From assembly GCA_023429995.1 (NCBI GenBank), contig JAEZCE010000086.1, positions 62,001-126,000 on the forward strand: 64,000 nt of DNA. Reading direction: 5' to 3'. Positions 17,936 through 26,862 of this stretch are shown here, in pieces. The stretch's first letter is position 1, and each line of letters starts with the position of its first letter. This DNA comes from Bacillota bacterium. Its GTDB lineage: Bacteria; Bacillota; UBA4882; UBA8346. Position numbers and translations under genes: made by a program. The notes beneath the pieces are model-generated. The model made no database searches and was not told the DNA's origin. It saw only the letters and a list, made by a program, of their open reading frames with translations.

Positions 17936-20074
17936 ATGGCCGATATCAAGAGAATTAACTATTTCGACGGTTTACTAATTAAAGAAGACGATTTCAATTT
18001 GGAACAGGACTATCATATCCGGCTGCGCCGGCTCCATAACCACCACTTTCATAAACCCGGAATCATTCAGGGGCTGGATTTGCGTTACGATCCCGCCACA
18101 AAAACGGCCACGGTCACTCCGGGAATGGCCTTAGATCAAAATAACGTGGAGTATGCGGATGGCAGCCGGGAGGAAAATAGCCGGGAGATTATTTTAGCCG
18201 CCGAGGTCCCTTATGATTTGAGCAGCTATAAGGATACGGTTTATTTTTACATCAGCTATGATGAAACCACCACCGACAAAGATTCGGATAAGGGCGGCGA
18301 TAAGGATATCCATTGGGTGGAGAAAGCCATAATAGGCCTATATACCACGAAACAAACGCTAGCCGAGTACGTCTTTCTGGGAACGGTGAATGTAACAAAC
18401 GGTACTGTGGATACAACCGGGCGGCCCATGGCCGGATTTTGCGGTAAGGCCGGCGAAGTTGATTCGCTTACCGTTAATGATACGCTGATCATGGGGATCG
18501 CCGAGCAAAACTCCAACCTGCCTACCATAAGCGGTAAGACTGTTAGTGGTAAAAACGGGGTTGAGATTGACGGTTCGCTTACCGTAATCGGAGATCTGAC
18601 GGTCCAAGGGACCAGTACAATTATTAATACGCAAACTTTAGAAGTAGAAGACAATATCATTACTTTAAATAAGTATCAAAATGGCGATCCCGCGTTAACA
18701 CCGCCAAATACCAGCGGAGTTGAGGTTTACCGCGGCGCCGACCAGAAAAAAGCCCAGCTTCTTTGGGATGAGACCAACACCCAGTGGCAGATCGGGACCG
18801 AGGATAAAAAGCCGTTGTCGGTCAGTTCAAGTGGTAATGTGAATATCACCGACAACTTAACTGTTGGCGGTTTGCTGACGGTTGACCATGGAAGTAATAA
18901 CGGGATTGCGTTTGTTAATGATCCGGGCGGCGGAACGTGTGATGTTGCTTCAATCACCTATTACGCGCGTACGGGCGAAGATTGCACTTTGGAGATTAAA
19001 GTCGACAACGACGGGCAGGACCATATTGCGCTGATGCCGTCGGGAAATGTCGGGATTGGCACCACTGAGCCGCAAGCCCAATTGCAGGTTACCAAACAAA
19101 TATCAGTAGGACCGTTTGCTTCCCCCAACAACAATCAGGGAGCGTTGGAGACATGCGGTACTTCTGCCGGAATATCTTTTTTCAAACGGACTTTGACAAC
19201 GTACCCTGCTTCTCTCAGCGCGGGAGATCGCTATCAATGGTATAACTCTGATGGTACTGCCTGTTTGTGGACGGATAGCAAAGGGGATCTCTTCAAGGTC
19301 GATAGTGTGGGGAATGCCACTGTCACCGGCACAACCACTACCGGTTCACTCAACGTCAATGGTCAGGCCACTACAAAGACTCTCGGTATTGGAACTGCAG
19401 TTACCACCACCAAAGCCTTAATGGAAGTTGGGGAGGCTGAAAACGGGTGCACCACAGCCATTTTCGGTCATAATCATGGCATCTCTTTGGTGGCGAATCA
19501 ACCGAACATGGCATTTAATTCTTATGTCAGTGCCGGTGAATGGAAAACTTTAAGCGAAGGTTATGCAAGTACTATCGGCTTTGACACGAACAACGGCGGG
19601 ATGTGTTTTTGGACTAGCAGCAATTCTAATGGAGCCGATGTAACACCTAATTGGGCGCCCAGATTAACCATTTCGGCTTTGGGAACGGTTGCGGTTTCTG
19701 GGAATGACCTTACGGTAAATAACAAACATGTGCCGGTGGGATTGGATAAATTTATGATATTAACGGGTACCCTTCCCATGAAAGATGACTCGGAGAAATT
19801 TGAACCAGCTATAGGACAGAATGGTTGGAATTATGCAAAAAGAAAGAATTCAGAAGGTAAAGACGATGATGGATATGTGGTCATTACATTCACTACTGAA
19901 TTTTCCGCTACACCGATAGTAATCGCCAGCATATATGCATGGTATGACGAAGATACCCGGGATAATGCGCTGGTTCTTGATGTTACCAATAGCCAATGCA
20001 CCATTATGACAGGAAATGATAGCGGTAACCAACATTGGCGGGGATTTTCGTTTATCGCGATCGGCCCGAGGTAG
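17936..20074 (+). CDS. Tail fibre with beta-structured shaft and H-type-lectin-like tip
   Basis: A 712-residue fibre; the ATG at 17936 fits AAAGAGGTG, and the upstream GTG at 17927 would lie inside that site. Residues 1-90 form the particle-attachment domain seen in eCIS fibres (INYFDGLLIKEDDF, RLRRLHNHHFH, GIIQGLDLRY). Residues about 170-330 are short beta repeats (LTVIGDLTVQGTSTI, GNVNITDNLTVGGLLTV), followed by a variable middle with GNVGIGTTEPQAQLQV. The last 100 residues (YVVITFTTEFSATPIVIASI, NALVLDVTNSQCTIM, GFSFIAIG) look like an H-type lectin domain, so the tip may bind a glycan on the target cell. No intramolecular chaperone (S74-type) domain is present. Confidence 0.88.
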   Translation: MADIKRINYFDGLLIKEDDFNLEQDYHIRLRRLHNHHFHKPGIIQGLDLRYDPATKTATVTPGMALDQNNVEYADGSREENSREIILAAEVPYDLSSYKDTVYFYISYDETTTDKDSDKGGDKDIHWVEKAIIGLYTTKQTLAEYVFLGTVNVTNGTVDTTGRPMAGFCGKAGEVDSLTVNDTLIMGIAEQNSNLPTISGKTVSGKNGVEIDGSLTVIGDLTVQGTSTIINTQTLEVEDNIITLNKYQNGDPALTPPNTSGVEVYRGADQKKAQLLWDETNTQWQIGTEDKKPLSVSSSGNVNITDNLTVGGLLTVDHGSNNGIAFVNDPGGGTCDVASITYYARTGEDCTLEIKVDNDGQDHIALMPSGNVGIGTTEPQAQLQVTKQISVGPFASPNNNQGALETCGTSAGISFFKRTLTTYPASLSAGDRYQWYNSDGTACLWTDSKGDLFKVDSVGNATVTGTTTTGSLNVNGQATTKTLGIGTAVTTTKALMEVGEAENGCTTAIFGHNHGISLVANQPNMAFNSYVSAGEWKTLSEGYASTIGFDTNNGGMCFWTSSNSNGADVTPNWAPRLTISALGTVAVSGNDLTVNNKHVPVGLDKFMILTGTLPMKDDSEKFEPAIGQNGWNYAKRKNSEGKDDDGYVVITFTTEFSATPIVIASIYAWYDEDTRDNALVLDVTNSQCTIMTGNDSGNQHWRGFSFIAIGPR

Positions 20075-20119
20075 AAACAGCTGAGAAATAATCAAGCCAT
20101 TAAAGGGAGGGAAAATATC

Positions 20120-20305
20120 ATGCGCGAACAATTGGAGAAAAGGCTGGCCGATTTGAAGGCGGAGTTTGAAACCGGCCAAAAGATGCTGCAGGATCTGGAT
20201 GCTAAACAGCACAACCTCCGCGAGACGCTGCTTAGGATAAGCGGGGCTATTCAGATACTTGAGGAAGAACTGACTAAGAGCGGACAAGAAAACAGGGAAG
20301 TTTGA
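20120..20305 (+). CDS. Small coiled-coil protein at the end of the eCIS operon
   Basis: A 61-residue protein that is almost entirely one helix with heptad-like spacing (LEKRLADLKAEFETGQKMLQ, LRETLLRISGAIQILEEEL). It is preceded by AAGGGAGGG. Similar short helical proteins follow the fibre gene in other tail-like loci, but I do not know its function. Trimer-forming accessory or fibre assembly factor are possibilities. Confidence 0.75.
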   Translation: MREQLEKRLADLKAEFETGQKMLQDLDAKQHNLRETLLRISGAIQILEEELTKSGQENREV

Positions 20306-20329
20306 GACATTCCTGAATAGGAGGTATCT

Positions 20330-20407
20330 ATGCCGATTCGTATGGTTCAAGGGATTTCTGAACGGCTCGGAATCTCCCGAAAAATGATCGATCTGAAAAA
20401 TGATTAG
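20330..20407 (+). CDS. Possible 25-residue peptide gene
   Basis: A short frame, MPIRMVQGISERLGISRKMI then DLKND, preceded by AATAGGAGGT at good spacing. It is the last frame before the operon terminator. The strong ribosome binding site argues for translation; a truncated gene is the alternative. No family is recognised. Confidence 0.45.
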   Translation: MPIRMVQGISERLGISRKMIDLKND

Positions 20408-20458
20408 CCACCAAAGGCACAGAGAAAATACTCATTTTCTCCGTGCCTTTGTGGTTTT
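20408..20458 (+). terminator. Long hairpin terminator of the eCIS operon
   Basis: A stem of about 21 bp (20408-20429 with 20434-20454, with one extra base and one mismatch) is followed by TTTT. It begins right after the TAG of the 25-residue frame. The core ACAGAGAAAA-type sequence resembles a segment near 26580, so it may derive from a dispersed repeat. Confidence 0.8.
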
Positions 20459-20606
20459 AATGTATCGAAGCCCCGTTCTTGTTTGTTAAGATTTAATTAC
20501 CAATAGAAATATAAAGGGTTTTTATTTAGGGTGTCGAAAAAAGCTTAAACTTAATTTACAGAAGTTTTTCCATATACTTTCACGTAACGGCCAGGAGGAA
20601 TGCTCG

Positions 20607-22232
20607 ATGAAAAAATCGGTGTGGATTTGGCTGCCCATCATCGCAGCCTTGTTAATCGGTACGGCGGTATTTGCAAAATCACCCGCCAAGAATGGGGGCG
20701 CTGCGGAAGCGGTCCTCAACTACAATCTGGCGCTTGAACCGGCCAACCTTGATCCCGCTAAATCGACCGGTATCGAGGAATTCAGAGTGGAATACGCTTG
20801 TTTTGAAGGATTGACCACTTTTGGCGCAGGGGACGCCCTCCAGCCCGGCGTGGCTGAGAAATGGCAGATCTCGCCGGACGGTAAAACATACACCTTTTAT
20901 CTGCGCAAAAATGCCAAATGGTCCAATGGGGACCCGGTCACAGCGCAGGACTTTGAATATGCCTGGAAGAGACTGCTCAACCCCGGCGCCGGCTCACCCA
21001 ATGCCTTCAATCTATTTTATTTAAAAAATGCCGAGGACTACAACAGCGGTAAAATCAAAGACGCCGACCAGGTCGGTGTCAATGCCAAAGATAGCTACAC
21101 CCTCGTTGTGACTTTAAATGCGCCCTGCAGTTACTTCCTGGGTTTAACCATTAATCCGGCCCTTTATCCGGTGCACCGGAAAACGGTTGAATCCAGTCCC
21201 GACAAATGGGCCGGCAACCCCGAAACCTATGTCGGCAACGGCCCCTTTAAAATGACGGATTGGACCCGCCATAATAAATTGGAGTTTGCGCCCAATCCCA
21301 ATTATTGGGACAAGAGCCGCGTCAAATTGAAAAAATTGGTTTTCTATCCGATCGAAGAACAAAGCACGGCCTTAACCATGTTCGATACCGGTCAAATCGA
21401 CCTTTCCGATGAGTTGCCGCGGCCGGAGATTCCCCGGTTGTCAGCGGCGGGCATGGTCAAGTACAGCGCTACCATTAATACCTATTACTATATGCTCAAT
21501 ACCAAAAAACCGCCCTTAAATGACCCGCGGGTCCGTAAAGCTTTGGCTCTGGCCATCAACCGGGAACAGATCGTCAAATACATCACCAAAGCGGGCGAGA
21601 AACCGGCCCTTGGCTTTGTGCCTTACGGGATACCCGATAGCAGTCCCAAAGCGGAGTTTCGTAAAGTGGGCGGCGCCTGTTTCGCCGATAATGCAGTCGC
21701 CCAAGCCAAAAAATTACTGGCGGAATCGGGATATTCCGATATCAAAAAGTTTCCGACCCTTGAAATCTTATACAACACCAATGAAACCCACAAACAAATC
21801 GCTGAAGTGATTCAACAGATGTGGCATGAGAAATTGGGCGTCAACACCACGCTGATTAACCAGGAATCCAAAGTTTTCCTGCAGTCCCGGAGGGAAGGAA
21901 ATTTCCAAATCGCCCGTTCAAGCTGGATTGGGGATTATGTTGATCCCATGACTTTCCTGGATCTGTGGGCTATCGGCAACGGCAACAATTATACCGGCTG
22001 GACCAATCCGCAATATGACAAATGGATCGACACCGCCAAAACGACTCTCAATGGGAAAGTTCGTTATCAGGCCATGCACGAGGCGGAGAAACTCCTGATG
22101 AGCCAAATGCCGGTGATTCCGATTTATTTTTACACCCGGCCTTATATCATCAAACCCTGGGTTAAAGGAGTCCGTTATTCGGCCGTTGGTTTGATCGACT
22201 TTTCCAGAGTCACCCTTGGGGCTCATAAATAA
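20607..22232 (+). CDS. oppA: Peptide ABC transporter substrate-binding protein (OppA-like)
   Basis: A 541-residue SBP family 5 protein. Residues 1-23 form a signal peptide (MKKSVWIWLPIIAALLIGTA) ending near VFAK; no lipobox cysteine is seen, so it may be released or tethered in another way. The mature part shows EPANLDPAKSTGIEEFRVEY, FYLRKNAKWSNGDPVTAQDF, NPNYWDKSRVKLKKLVFYPI and LALAINREQIV, all typical of oligopeptide-binding proteins. The upstream site is AGGAGGA. It heads an opp cluster with two permeases and two ATPases on the same strand. Members of the family also bind nickel or other solutes, but overall motif content favours oligopeptides. Confidence 0.95.
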   Translation: MKKSVWIWLPIIAALLIGTAVFAKSPAKNGGAAEAVLNYNLALEPANLDPAKSTGIEEFRVEYACFEGLTTFGAGDALQPGVAEKWQISPDGKTYTFYLRKNAKWSNGDPVTAQDFEYAWKRLLNPGAGSPNAFNLFYLKNAEDYNSGKIKDADQVGVNAKDSYTLVVTLNAPCSYFLGLTINPALYPVHRKTVESSPDKWAGNPETYVGNGPFKMTDWTRHNKLEFAPNPNYWDKSRVKLKKLVFYPIEEQSTALTMFDTGQIDLSDELPRPEIPRLSAAGMVKYSATINTYYYMLNTKKPPLNDPRVRKALALAINREQIVKYITKAGEKPALGFVPYGIPDSSPKAEFRKVGGACFADNAVAQAKKLLAESGYSDIKKFPTLEILYNTNETHKQIAEVIQQMWHEKLGVNTTLINQESKVFLQSRREGNFQIARSSWIGDYVDPMTFLDLWAIGNGNNYTGWTNPQYDKWIDTAKTTLNGKVRYQAMHEAEKLLMSQMPVIPIYFYTRPYIIKPWVKGVRYSAVGLIDFSRVTLGAHK

Positions 22233-22592
22233 GTTGAGTTGGAGGATCGATGATTTGAATGGAACATTGATTCAAGATGCCTATTTGACCTAACCCTTGC
22301 CCTTCCCCTAAGGAGTCCATTGGAAAGCTAATTCAAGTGGAAGGGTAACCATAGTCACTGACCTCCAAAAGCATTTGGACTTCGGAGGTGTTGGTTACTC
22401 TCCCACTGAGAGGCTTCTTTTGAATTTACTTCGTTGGGGGAGAGCGAGAGAGAGGTCTGCACTAAATTTTCAAGATTTTCATTCTATTTTCTAGTAGCAT
22501 CCTAAATGACATGCCTGCACTTTACGCCTTTTCTATTTCCGGAAAAGGCGTTTTCCTAGAGATTTGGTTGTTTTGAATAAGGGAGTGAAACA
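22233..22592 (+). other. Structured 360-bp spacer between oppA and oppB
   Basis: No gene is seen here. The spacer contains a nested hairpin: GGTAACCA (22344-22351) with TGGTTACT (22392-22399), and inside it ACCTCC (22361-22366) with GGAGGT (22384-22389). A second hairpin lies near the end (listed separately). Runs such as GGGGGAGAGCGAGAGAGAGG look like decayed dispersed-repeat sequence. The structures could stabilise the oppA message relative to the permease genes. Confidence 0.55.
22525..22556 (+). terminator. Terminator-like hairpin upstream of oppB
   Basis: CGCCTTTT (22525-22532) pairs perfectly with AAAAGGCG (22543-22550) around a 10-base loop and is followed by TTTTCC. It would partly stop oppA transcripts, which fits the common need for more binding protein than permease. 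Confidence 0.65.
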
Positions 22593-23522
22593 ATGGCTAG
22601 ATATGCTTTGGACCGTTTGATTTCCGCCTTGACCACATTATTGTTAATCATAACGATCACGTTTATTTTAATGCATGCGATTCCGGGGGGACCTTTTGAT
22701 CAGGAAAAGGCGGTCTCGGCACAGATTACCCAAAATATCAAGGAACATTACCATTTAAACGACCCCCTTTGGCGGCAATATGTTGATTATTTGAAGAAAA
22801 TCATTCATTTCGATTTGGGTCCGTCCTACAAGTATCCGGACTCTTCGGTGAATGATCTGATCCGGGCGGGATTTCCGGTTTCTGCGGCCATCGGGCTATT
22901 GGCGGTTTTGGTGGCGGTGGCCTTGGGGATTCCAGCCGGTATCCTGGCGGCTTTGCGGCATTCCAAATGGCAGGATAATCTGGTCATGCTGGTTGCGATC
23001 GTGGGTGTTTCGATACCGAGTTTTATTGGGGCTACGCTTTTGCAATATCTTTTCGCCTATAAATGGCAGCTGTTTCCGGCGGCGCTTTGGGGGACGCCGG
23101 CCCATTTGGTATTGCCGGTCCTGGCCCTATCCGCTCTTCCTCTGGCGTTTTTCGCGCGGCTGATTCGCTCCAGCATGCTGGAAGTATTATCCCAGGATTA
23201 TATCCGGACCGCGCGTTCCAAGGGGCTTAGCGAGGCAACGGTGGTGTTGCGGCATGTGCTGAAAAATACTTTGATTCCGTTCATTACGGTTCTGGGGCCG
23301 ATGCTGGCTAACCTTTTGACGGGCACCTTTGTGATTGAAAGAATTTTCGCCATCCCGGGTCTGGGTAATTACTTTGTCAACAGTATTTATAACCGTGACT
23401 ATTTTGTAATCCTGGGCCTGACGGTCTTTTACGCCGGCATATTGCTGCTGCTCAATCTGGCGGTTGATATCGTTTATGCCGTGATCGATCCCCGGATCAA
23501 ACTGGCGTCCAAGGAGGAATGA
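22593..23522 (+). CDS. oppB: Oligopeptide ABC transporter permease (OppB-like)
   Basis: A 309-residue inner-membrane permease with about six membrane segments. The N-terminus YALDRLISALTTLLLIITIT and HAIPGGPFDQEKAV are characteristic of OppB/DppB. The EAA loop (YIRTARSKGLSEATVVLRHV) near residue 210 contacts the ATPases. It starts with GGGAGTG ahead of the ATG and ends four bases before oppC. Confidence 0.96.
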   Translation: MARYALDRLISALTTLLLIITITFILMHAIPGGPFDQEKAVSAQITQNIKEHYHLNDPLWRQYVDYLKKIIHFDLGPSYKYPDSSVNDLIRAGFPVSAAIGLLAVLVAVALGIPAGILAALRHSKWQDNLVMLVAIVGVSIPSFIGATLLQYLFAYKWQLFPAALWGTPAHLVLPVLALSALPLAFFARLIRSSMLEVLSQDYIRTARSKGLSEATVVLRHVLKNTLIPFITVLGPMLANLLTGTFVIERIFAIPGLGNYFVNSIYNRDYFVILGLTVFYAGILLLLNLAVDIVYAVIDPRIKLASKEE

Positions 23523-23526
23523 GAAC

Positions 23527-24447
23527 ATGGATGACTCTCGCGCATTTGAACTGATAGTACGGCAAGAGCCATTGGATTTTGTACAAGAGGGAGCCGAGAG
23601 GCCGGAGACCAGTTACTGGAAAGATGCCTGGCGCCGTTTGAAACAAAATAAGGGAGCGGTTATTTCGCTTTTTGCGATTTTGTTTATCTTCCTGGCTGCT
23701 ATTTTGGGACCCTTTGTGTCTCCGTATTCTTACACCAAACAGGATTTGATTTTTCAAAATACCCCTCCTACGGTGGAACATTGGTTTGGCACGGACAATG
23801 TGGGCCGGGACTTACTGGTGCGTTGCCTTTATGGAACCCGGATTTCATTAATCGTGGGAATTTTCGCCACCATCATCAGCCTGACCATCGGGGTATTATT
23901 TGGAGGTTTTTCGGGGCTGGTCGGCGGGAAAGTCGATAATGTCATGATGCGGATTGTCGATATTTTCTATGCCATTCCCTTGCTGTTATGGGTTATTTTA
24001 TTGATGGTGGTTTTAAAACCCGGACTGCAAAATATCCTGATTGCCATTGGCATCACCTATTGGCTCAGTATGGCCCGGATAGTGCGGGCCGAGGTTTTGA
24101 GCCTCAAGGAACAGGACTATGTGTTGGCCGCCAAAGCCATCGGGGCCGGGCGGATGCGGATTATTCTGCGGCATCTGATACCCAATACGATTGGACCGAT
24201 ATTGGTGACTGCGACGTTTAATATACCGCAAGCGATTTTTACCGAGGCCTTTCTTAGTTTCATCGGACTGGGGATCGGAGCTCCCATGGCTTCCCTGGGA
24301 ATGTTGGCCTCCGATGCCATCAGCGGCTTACGTTCCTTTCCTTATCAGCTCTTTTTTCCAGCCTGCATGATTTGTATCATTATGTTGGCCTTTAATTTCC
24401 TTGGGGACGGTCTAAGGGACGCTTTGGATCCGCGGATGCGGAAGTGA
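23527..24447 (+). CDS. oppC: Oligopeptide ABC transporter permease (OppC-like)
   Basis: A 306-residue permease partner of OppB. It has the OppC N-terminal pattern (YWKDAWRRLKQNKGAVISLF), the HWFGTDNVGRDLLVRCLYG motif and the EAA loop YVLAAKAIGAGRMRIILRHL near 200. The C-terminus FLGDGLRDALDPRMRK is the standard family ending. Its ribosome binding site AAGGAGG lies in the end of oppB, showing coupled translation. Confidence 0.96.
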   Translation: MDDSRAFELIVRQEPLDFVQEGAERPETSYWKDAWRRLKQNKGAVISLFAILFIFLAAILGPFVSPYSYTKQDLIFQNTPPTVEHWFGTDNVGRDLLVRCLYGTRISLIVGIFATIISLTIGVLFGGFSGLVGGKVDNVMMRIVDIFYAIPLLLWVILLMVVLKPGLQNILIAIGITYWLSMARIVRAEVLSLKEQDYVLAAKAIGAGRMRIILRHLIPNTIGPILVTATFNIPQAIFTEAFLSFIGLGIGAPMASLGMLASDAISGLRSFPYQLFFPACMICIIMLAFNFLGDGLRDALDPRMRK

Positions 24448-24460
24448 GGGGATGGAAAAG

Positions 24461-25495
24461 ATGAATACTTTACTGGATGTGAAAAATTTACGGACTTCAT
24501 TTTATACCTATGCCGGGGAAGTGAAAGCTGTCGATGACGTCAGCTTTCAGCTCCATAGCGGTGAAGCCCTGGCCGTGGTGGGCGAGTCAGGCTGCGGGAA
24601 AAGCGTAACCGCTTTGTCCATTATGGGCCTGTTGCAGGATCCCGGTAAAATTGTGGACGGCCGGATCGAGATGAACGACAGGGACCTAACCAAGCTATCC
24701 TCCAAAGAAATGTGCGCCATTCGCGGCAATGAAATGGGGATGATCTTTCAGGACCCGTTGACCTCCTTGAATCCGGTCCTTTCCATTGAACAACAAATGA
24801 TTGAGAGTTTGATGCTCCATCAGAAATTATCCAGGAAACAGGCAATCCTCCGCGGGATTGAACTGCTTAAAATGGTAGGAATCCCCGGGGCTGAAGAGCG
24901 GTTCTACCAATATCCCCATCAATTTTCCGGCGGTATGCGCCAACGGGTGATGATTGCCATGGCGATGGCCTGTGAACCCAAAATTTTAATCGCCGATGAA
25001 CCTACTACGGCGCTTGATGTAACAATCCAAGCGCAAATCCTGGAGCTCATGAAAGGCTTAAAGGATACTTTAAAGACGGCGATTATTCTGATCACTCATG
25101 ATTTAGGGGTAGTGGCCGGACTTTGTCAAAACGTGATCGTGATGTACGCCGGAAAAATCGTGGAACGGGGCACTGTGGAAGAACTTTATTATCAGCCCAT
25201 GCACCCCTATACCTGGGGATTGCTGGGAGCGGTTCCCCGTTTGGATGTTGCGGAAAATCAGAAAAGAAAGCTGACCCCGATTTGGGGCAAACCGCCGGAT
25301 CTGTTGGTTCCGCCGCCGGGGTGCCGTTTCGCGCCCCGCTGCAAGTATGCCATGAACATCTGCGAAAAGGAAATCCCGCCGGATTTTGAAGCCGCTTCCG
25401 TCAATGGTTCCGCCACTCATCGGGCCGCTTGCTGGCTGCTCGATCCGCGGGCGGCGAAAGTCGAACATTCCATGGAAAGGAGCGCTTCCCTATGA
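24461..25495 (+). CDS. oppD: Oligopeptide ABC transporter ATPase (OppD-like)
   Basis: A 344-residue ATPase. The ATG at 24461 is preferred over 24452 because GAGGGG ends right at 24451. Motifs are Walker A GESGCGKS, the LTSLNPV segment, signature FSGGMRQR and Walker B ILIADEPTTALD. The C-terminal OppD/F extension with PPGCRFAPRC and further cysteines probably binds an iron-sulphur cluster, as in DppD. It pairs with OppF to energise peptide uptake. The 3' end overlaps oppF by four bases (ATGA). Confidence 0.96.
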   Translation: MNTLLDVKNLRTSFYTYAGEVKAVDDVSFQLHSGEALAVVGESGCGKSVTALSIMGLLQDPGKIVDGRIEMNDRDLTKLSSKEMCAIRGNEMGMIFQDPLTSLNPVLSIEQQMIESLMLHQKLSRKQAILRGIELLKMVGIPGAEERFYQYPHQFSGGMRQRVMIAMAMACEPKILIADEPTTALDVTIQAQILELMKGLKDTLKTAIILITHDLGVVAGLCQNVIVMYAGKIVERGTVEELYYQPMHPYTWGLLGAVPRLDVAENQKRKLTPIWGKPPDLLVPPPGCRFAPRCKYAMNICEKEIPPDFEAASVNGSATHRAACWLLDPRAAKVEHSMERSASL

Positions 25496-26493
25496 AAGGT
25501 TCCGGGCAAAGTGTTCAGCCTTTACTGGAAGTCAAGCATTTGCAAAAATCCTTTATCCTTTCCAAAGGCCCTTTTACCAGAGGAAAATCACTCCTCAAGG
25601 CTGTCGATGACGTCAGTTTCGCGATTCTTAAAGGAGAGACTTTAGGACTAGTTGGAGAATCCGGCTGCGGCAAGACGACCATCGGACGGACCTTGATCCG
25701 GCTCTATGAAGCGAGTGGAGGAGAAGTGATTTTTGGGGGGCAAAATATTCTGCAGCTCTCGGATGAAGCAATGCTGCCCTACAGGCGCAGGATGCAGATG
25801 ATTTTTCAGGACCCCTATTCATCCTTAAATCCCCGGATGACTGTAGCGGAAATCATAAAGGAACCGCTTACGATTCACGGAATTGCTTCCGGAAAGGCGG
25901 CCCTAAGCCGGGTGCATGAGTTATTGCAACTGGTGGGCCTCAGCAAAGAACAGGCCTCCCGGTTCCCTCATGAATTTTCCGGAGGCCAGCGCCAGCGGAT
26001 CGGGATTGCCAGGGCGCTGGCTGTGGAACCTGAGTTTATGATTTGCGATGAACCCATCTCCGCTCTGGATGTCTCGATCCAGGCCCAGATCATCAACTTG
26101 CTTGAAAAATTGCAAACGGAAATGAATCTAACCTATCTGTTTATTGCTCATGATATTTCCATGGTCCGGCATACCAGTAAGCGAATTGCAGTGATGTACC
26201 TGGGAAAATTGGTTGAACTTACGGGAGCCGGGGAGTTGGCTCAAAATCCCTTGCATCCCTATACCCAGGCCTTATTATCCGCCGTGCCGATAGCGGATCC
26301 GCGATTGGAGGCATCCCGGCGCCGTATTGTTCTGGAAGGCGATGTGCCCAGCCCGGTCGATCCTCCGCCCGGTTGCCGTTTCAAAACCCGCTGCCGGATG
26401 GCCAGACCCTGTTGCGGCGAGAAGGCCCCGGAATTAAGGGAAGTAGCGCCCGGGCACCTAGTTGCTTGTTTTGCCGTTGAAACGGGAACTTGA
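25492..26493 (+). CDS. oppF: Oligopeptide ABC transporter ATPase (OppF-like)
   Basis: A 333-residue ATPase. The ATG at 25492 overlaps the oppD stop and follows AAAGGAG; longer in-frame starts from 25429 lie deep in oppD. Motifs are Walker A GESGCGKT, FQDPYSSLNPRM, signature FSGGQRQR and Walker B EPISALDVS. The C-terminal PPGCRFKTRC cysteine motif is kept. The SKGPFTRGK insert before the P-loop is typical of OppF. It is the last gene of the opp operon. Confidence 0.96.
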   Translation: MKGSGQSVQPLLEVKHLQKSFILSKGPFTRGKSLLKAVDDVSFAILKGETLGLVGESGCGKTTIGRTLIRLYEASGGEVIFGGQNILQLSDEAMLPYRRRMQMIFQDPYSSLNPRMTVAEIIKEPLTIHGIASGKAALSRVHELLQLVGLSKEQASRFPHEFSGGQRQRIGIARALAVEPEFMICDEPISALDVSIQAQIINLLEKLQTEMNLTYLFIAHDISMVRHTSKRIAVMYLGKLVELTGAGELAQNPLHPYTQALLSAVPIADPRLEASRRRIVLEGDVPSPVDPPPGCRFKTRCRMARPCCGEKAPELREVAPGHLVACFAVETGT

Positions 26494-26650
26494 TAATATA
26501 TGAGAAAGAGACTATCTAAGAAGAAGTTTCGACACGGTGTTCAAATAACGGTTGATGAATAGGGCGATTTATATTCTCGCGCAAAGGCGCAGAGAAAACG
26601 TTGGAAAGTAGCGGGATTTTGATCAAAGTCGGGAAACCCAAAACTCTTTA

Positions 26651-26697
26651 AGCTGCTGACTCCGGATTTTATGGGAAACGTCAGTCGGCTTTTTTTA
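26651..26697 (+). terminator. Terminator of the opp operon
   Basis: AGCTGCTGAC (26651-26660) pairs with GTCAGTCGGCT (26680-26690) with one bulge, followed by seven T. It lies about 160 bp after oppF. The region between contains a GCAAAGGCGCAGAGAAAA phrase (near 26579-26596) similar to the stem at 20413-20428. Confidence 0.75.
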
Positions 26698-26862
26698 TTT
26701 CTCCATCCCGACTTACCTAAGGGTAAGTAAGTTACTAAAAAGTGCATACTATTTTTATTGATAATATCCGATATAATTCAGTATATAAAAGCAGCGAGGA
26801 ATTTGCAATCAACCGGTAAGATTTGGTTTACCCCCCCCCAATATGCAGAGGAGGATGAAAAG

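Noticed and set aside
12..20407. Interpretation of the region as an ordinary prophage tail
   Set aside because: AAA ATPase, DUF4255, DUF6760 and DUF4157 cargo genes with no head, integrase or lysis genes indicate an eCIS.
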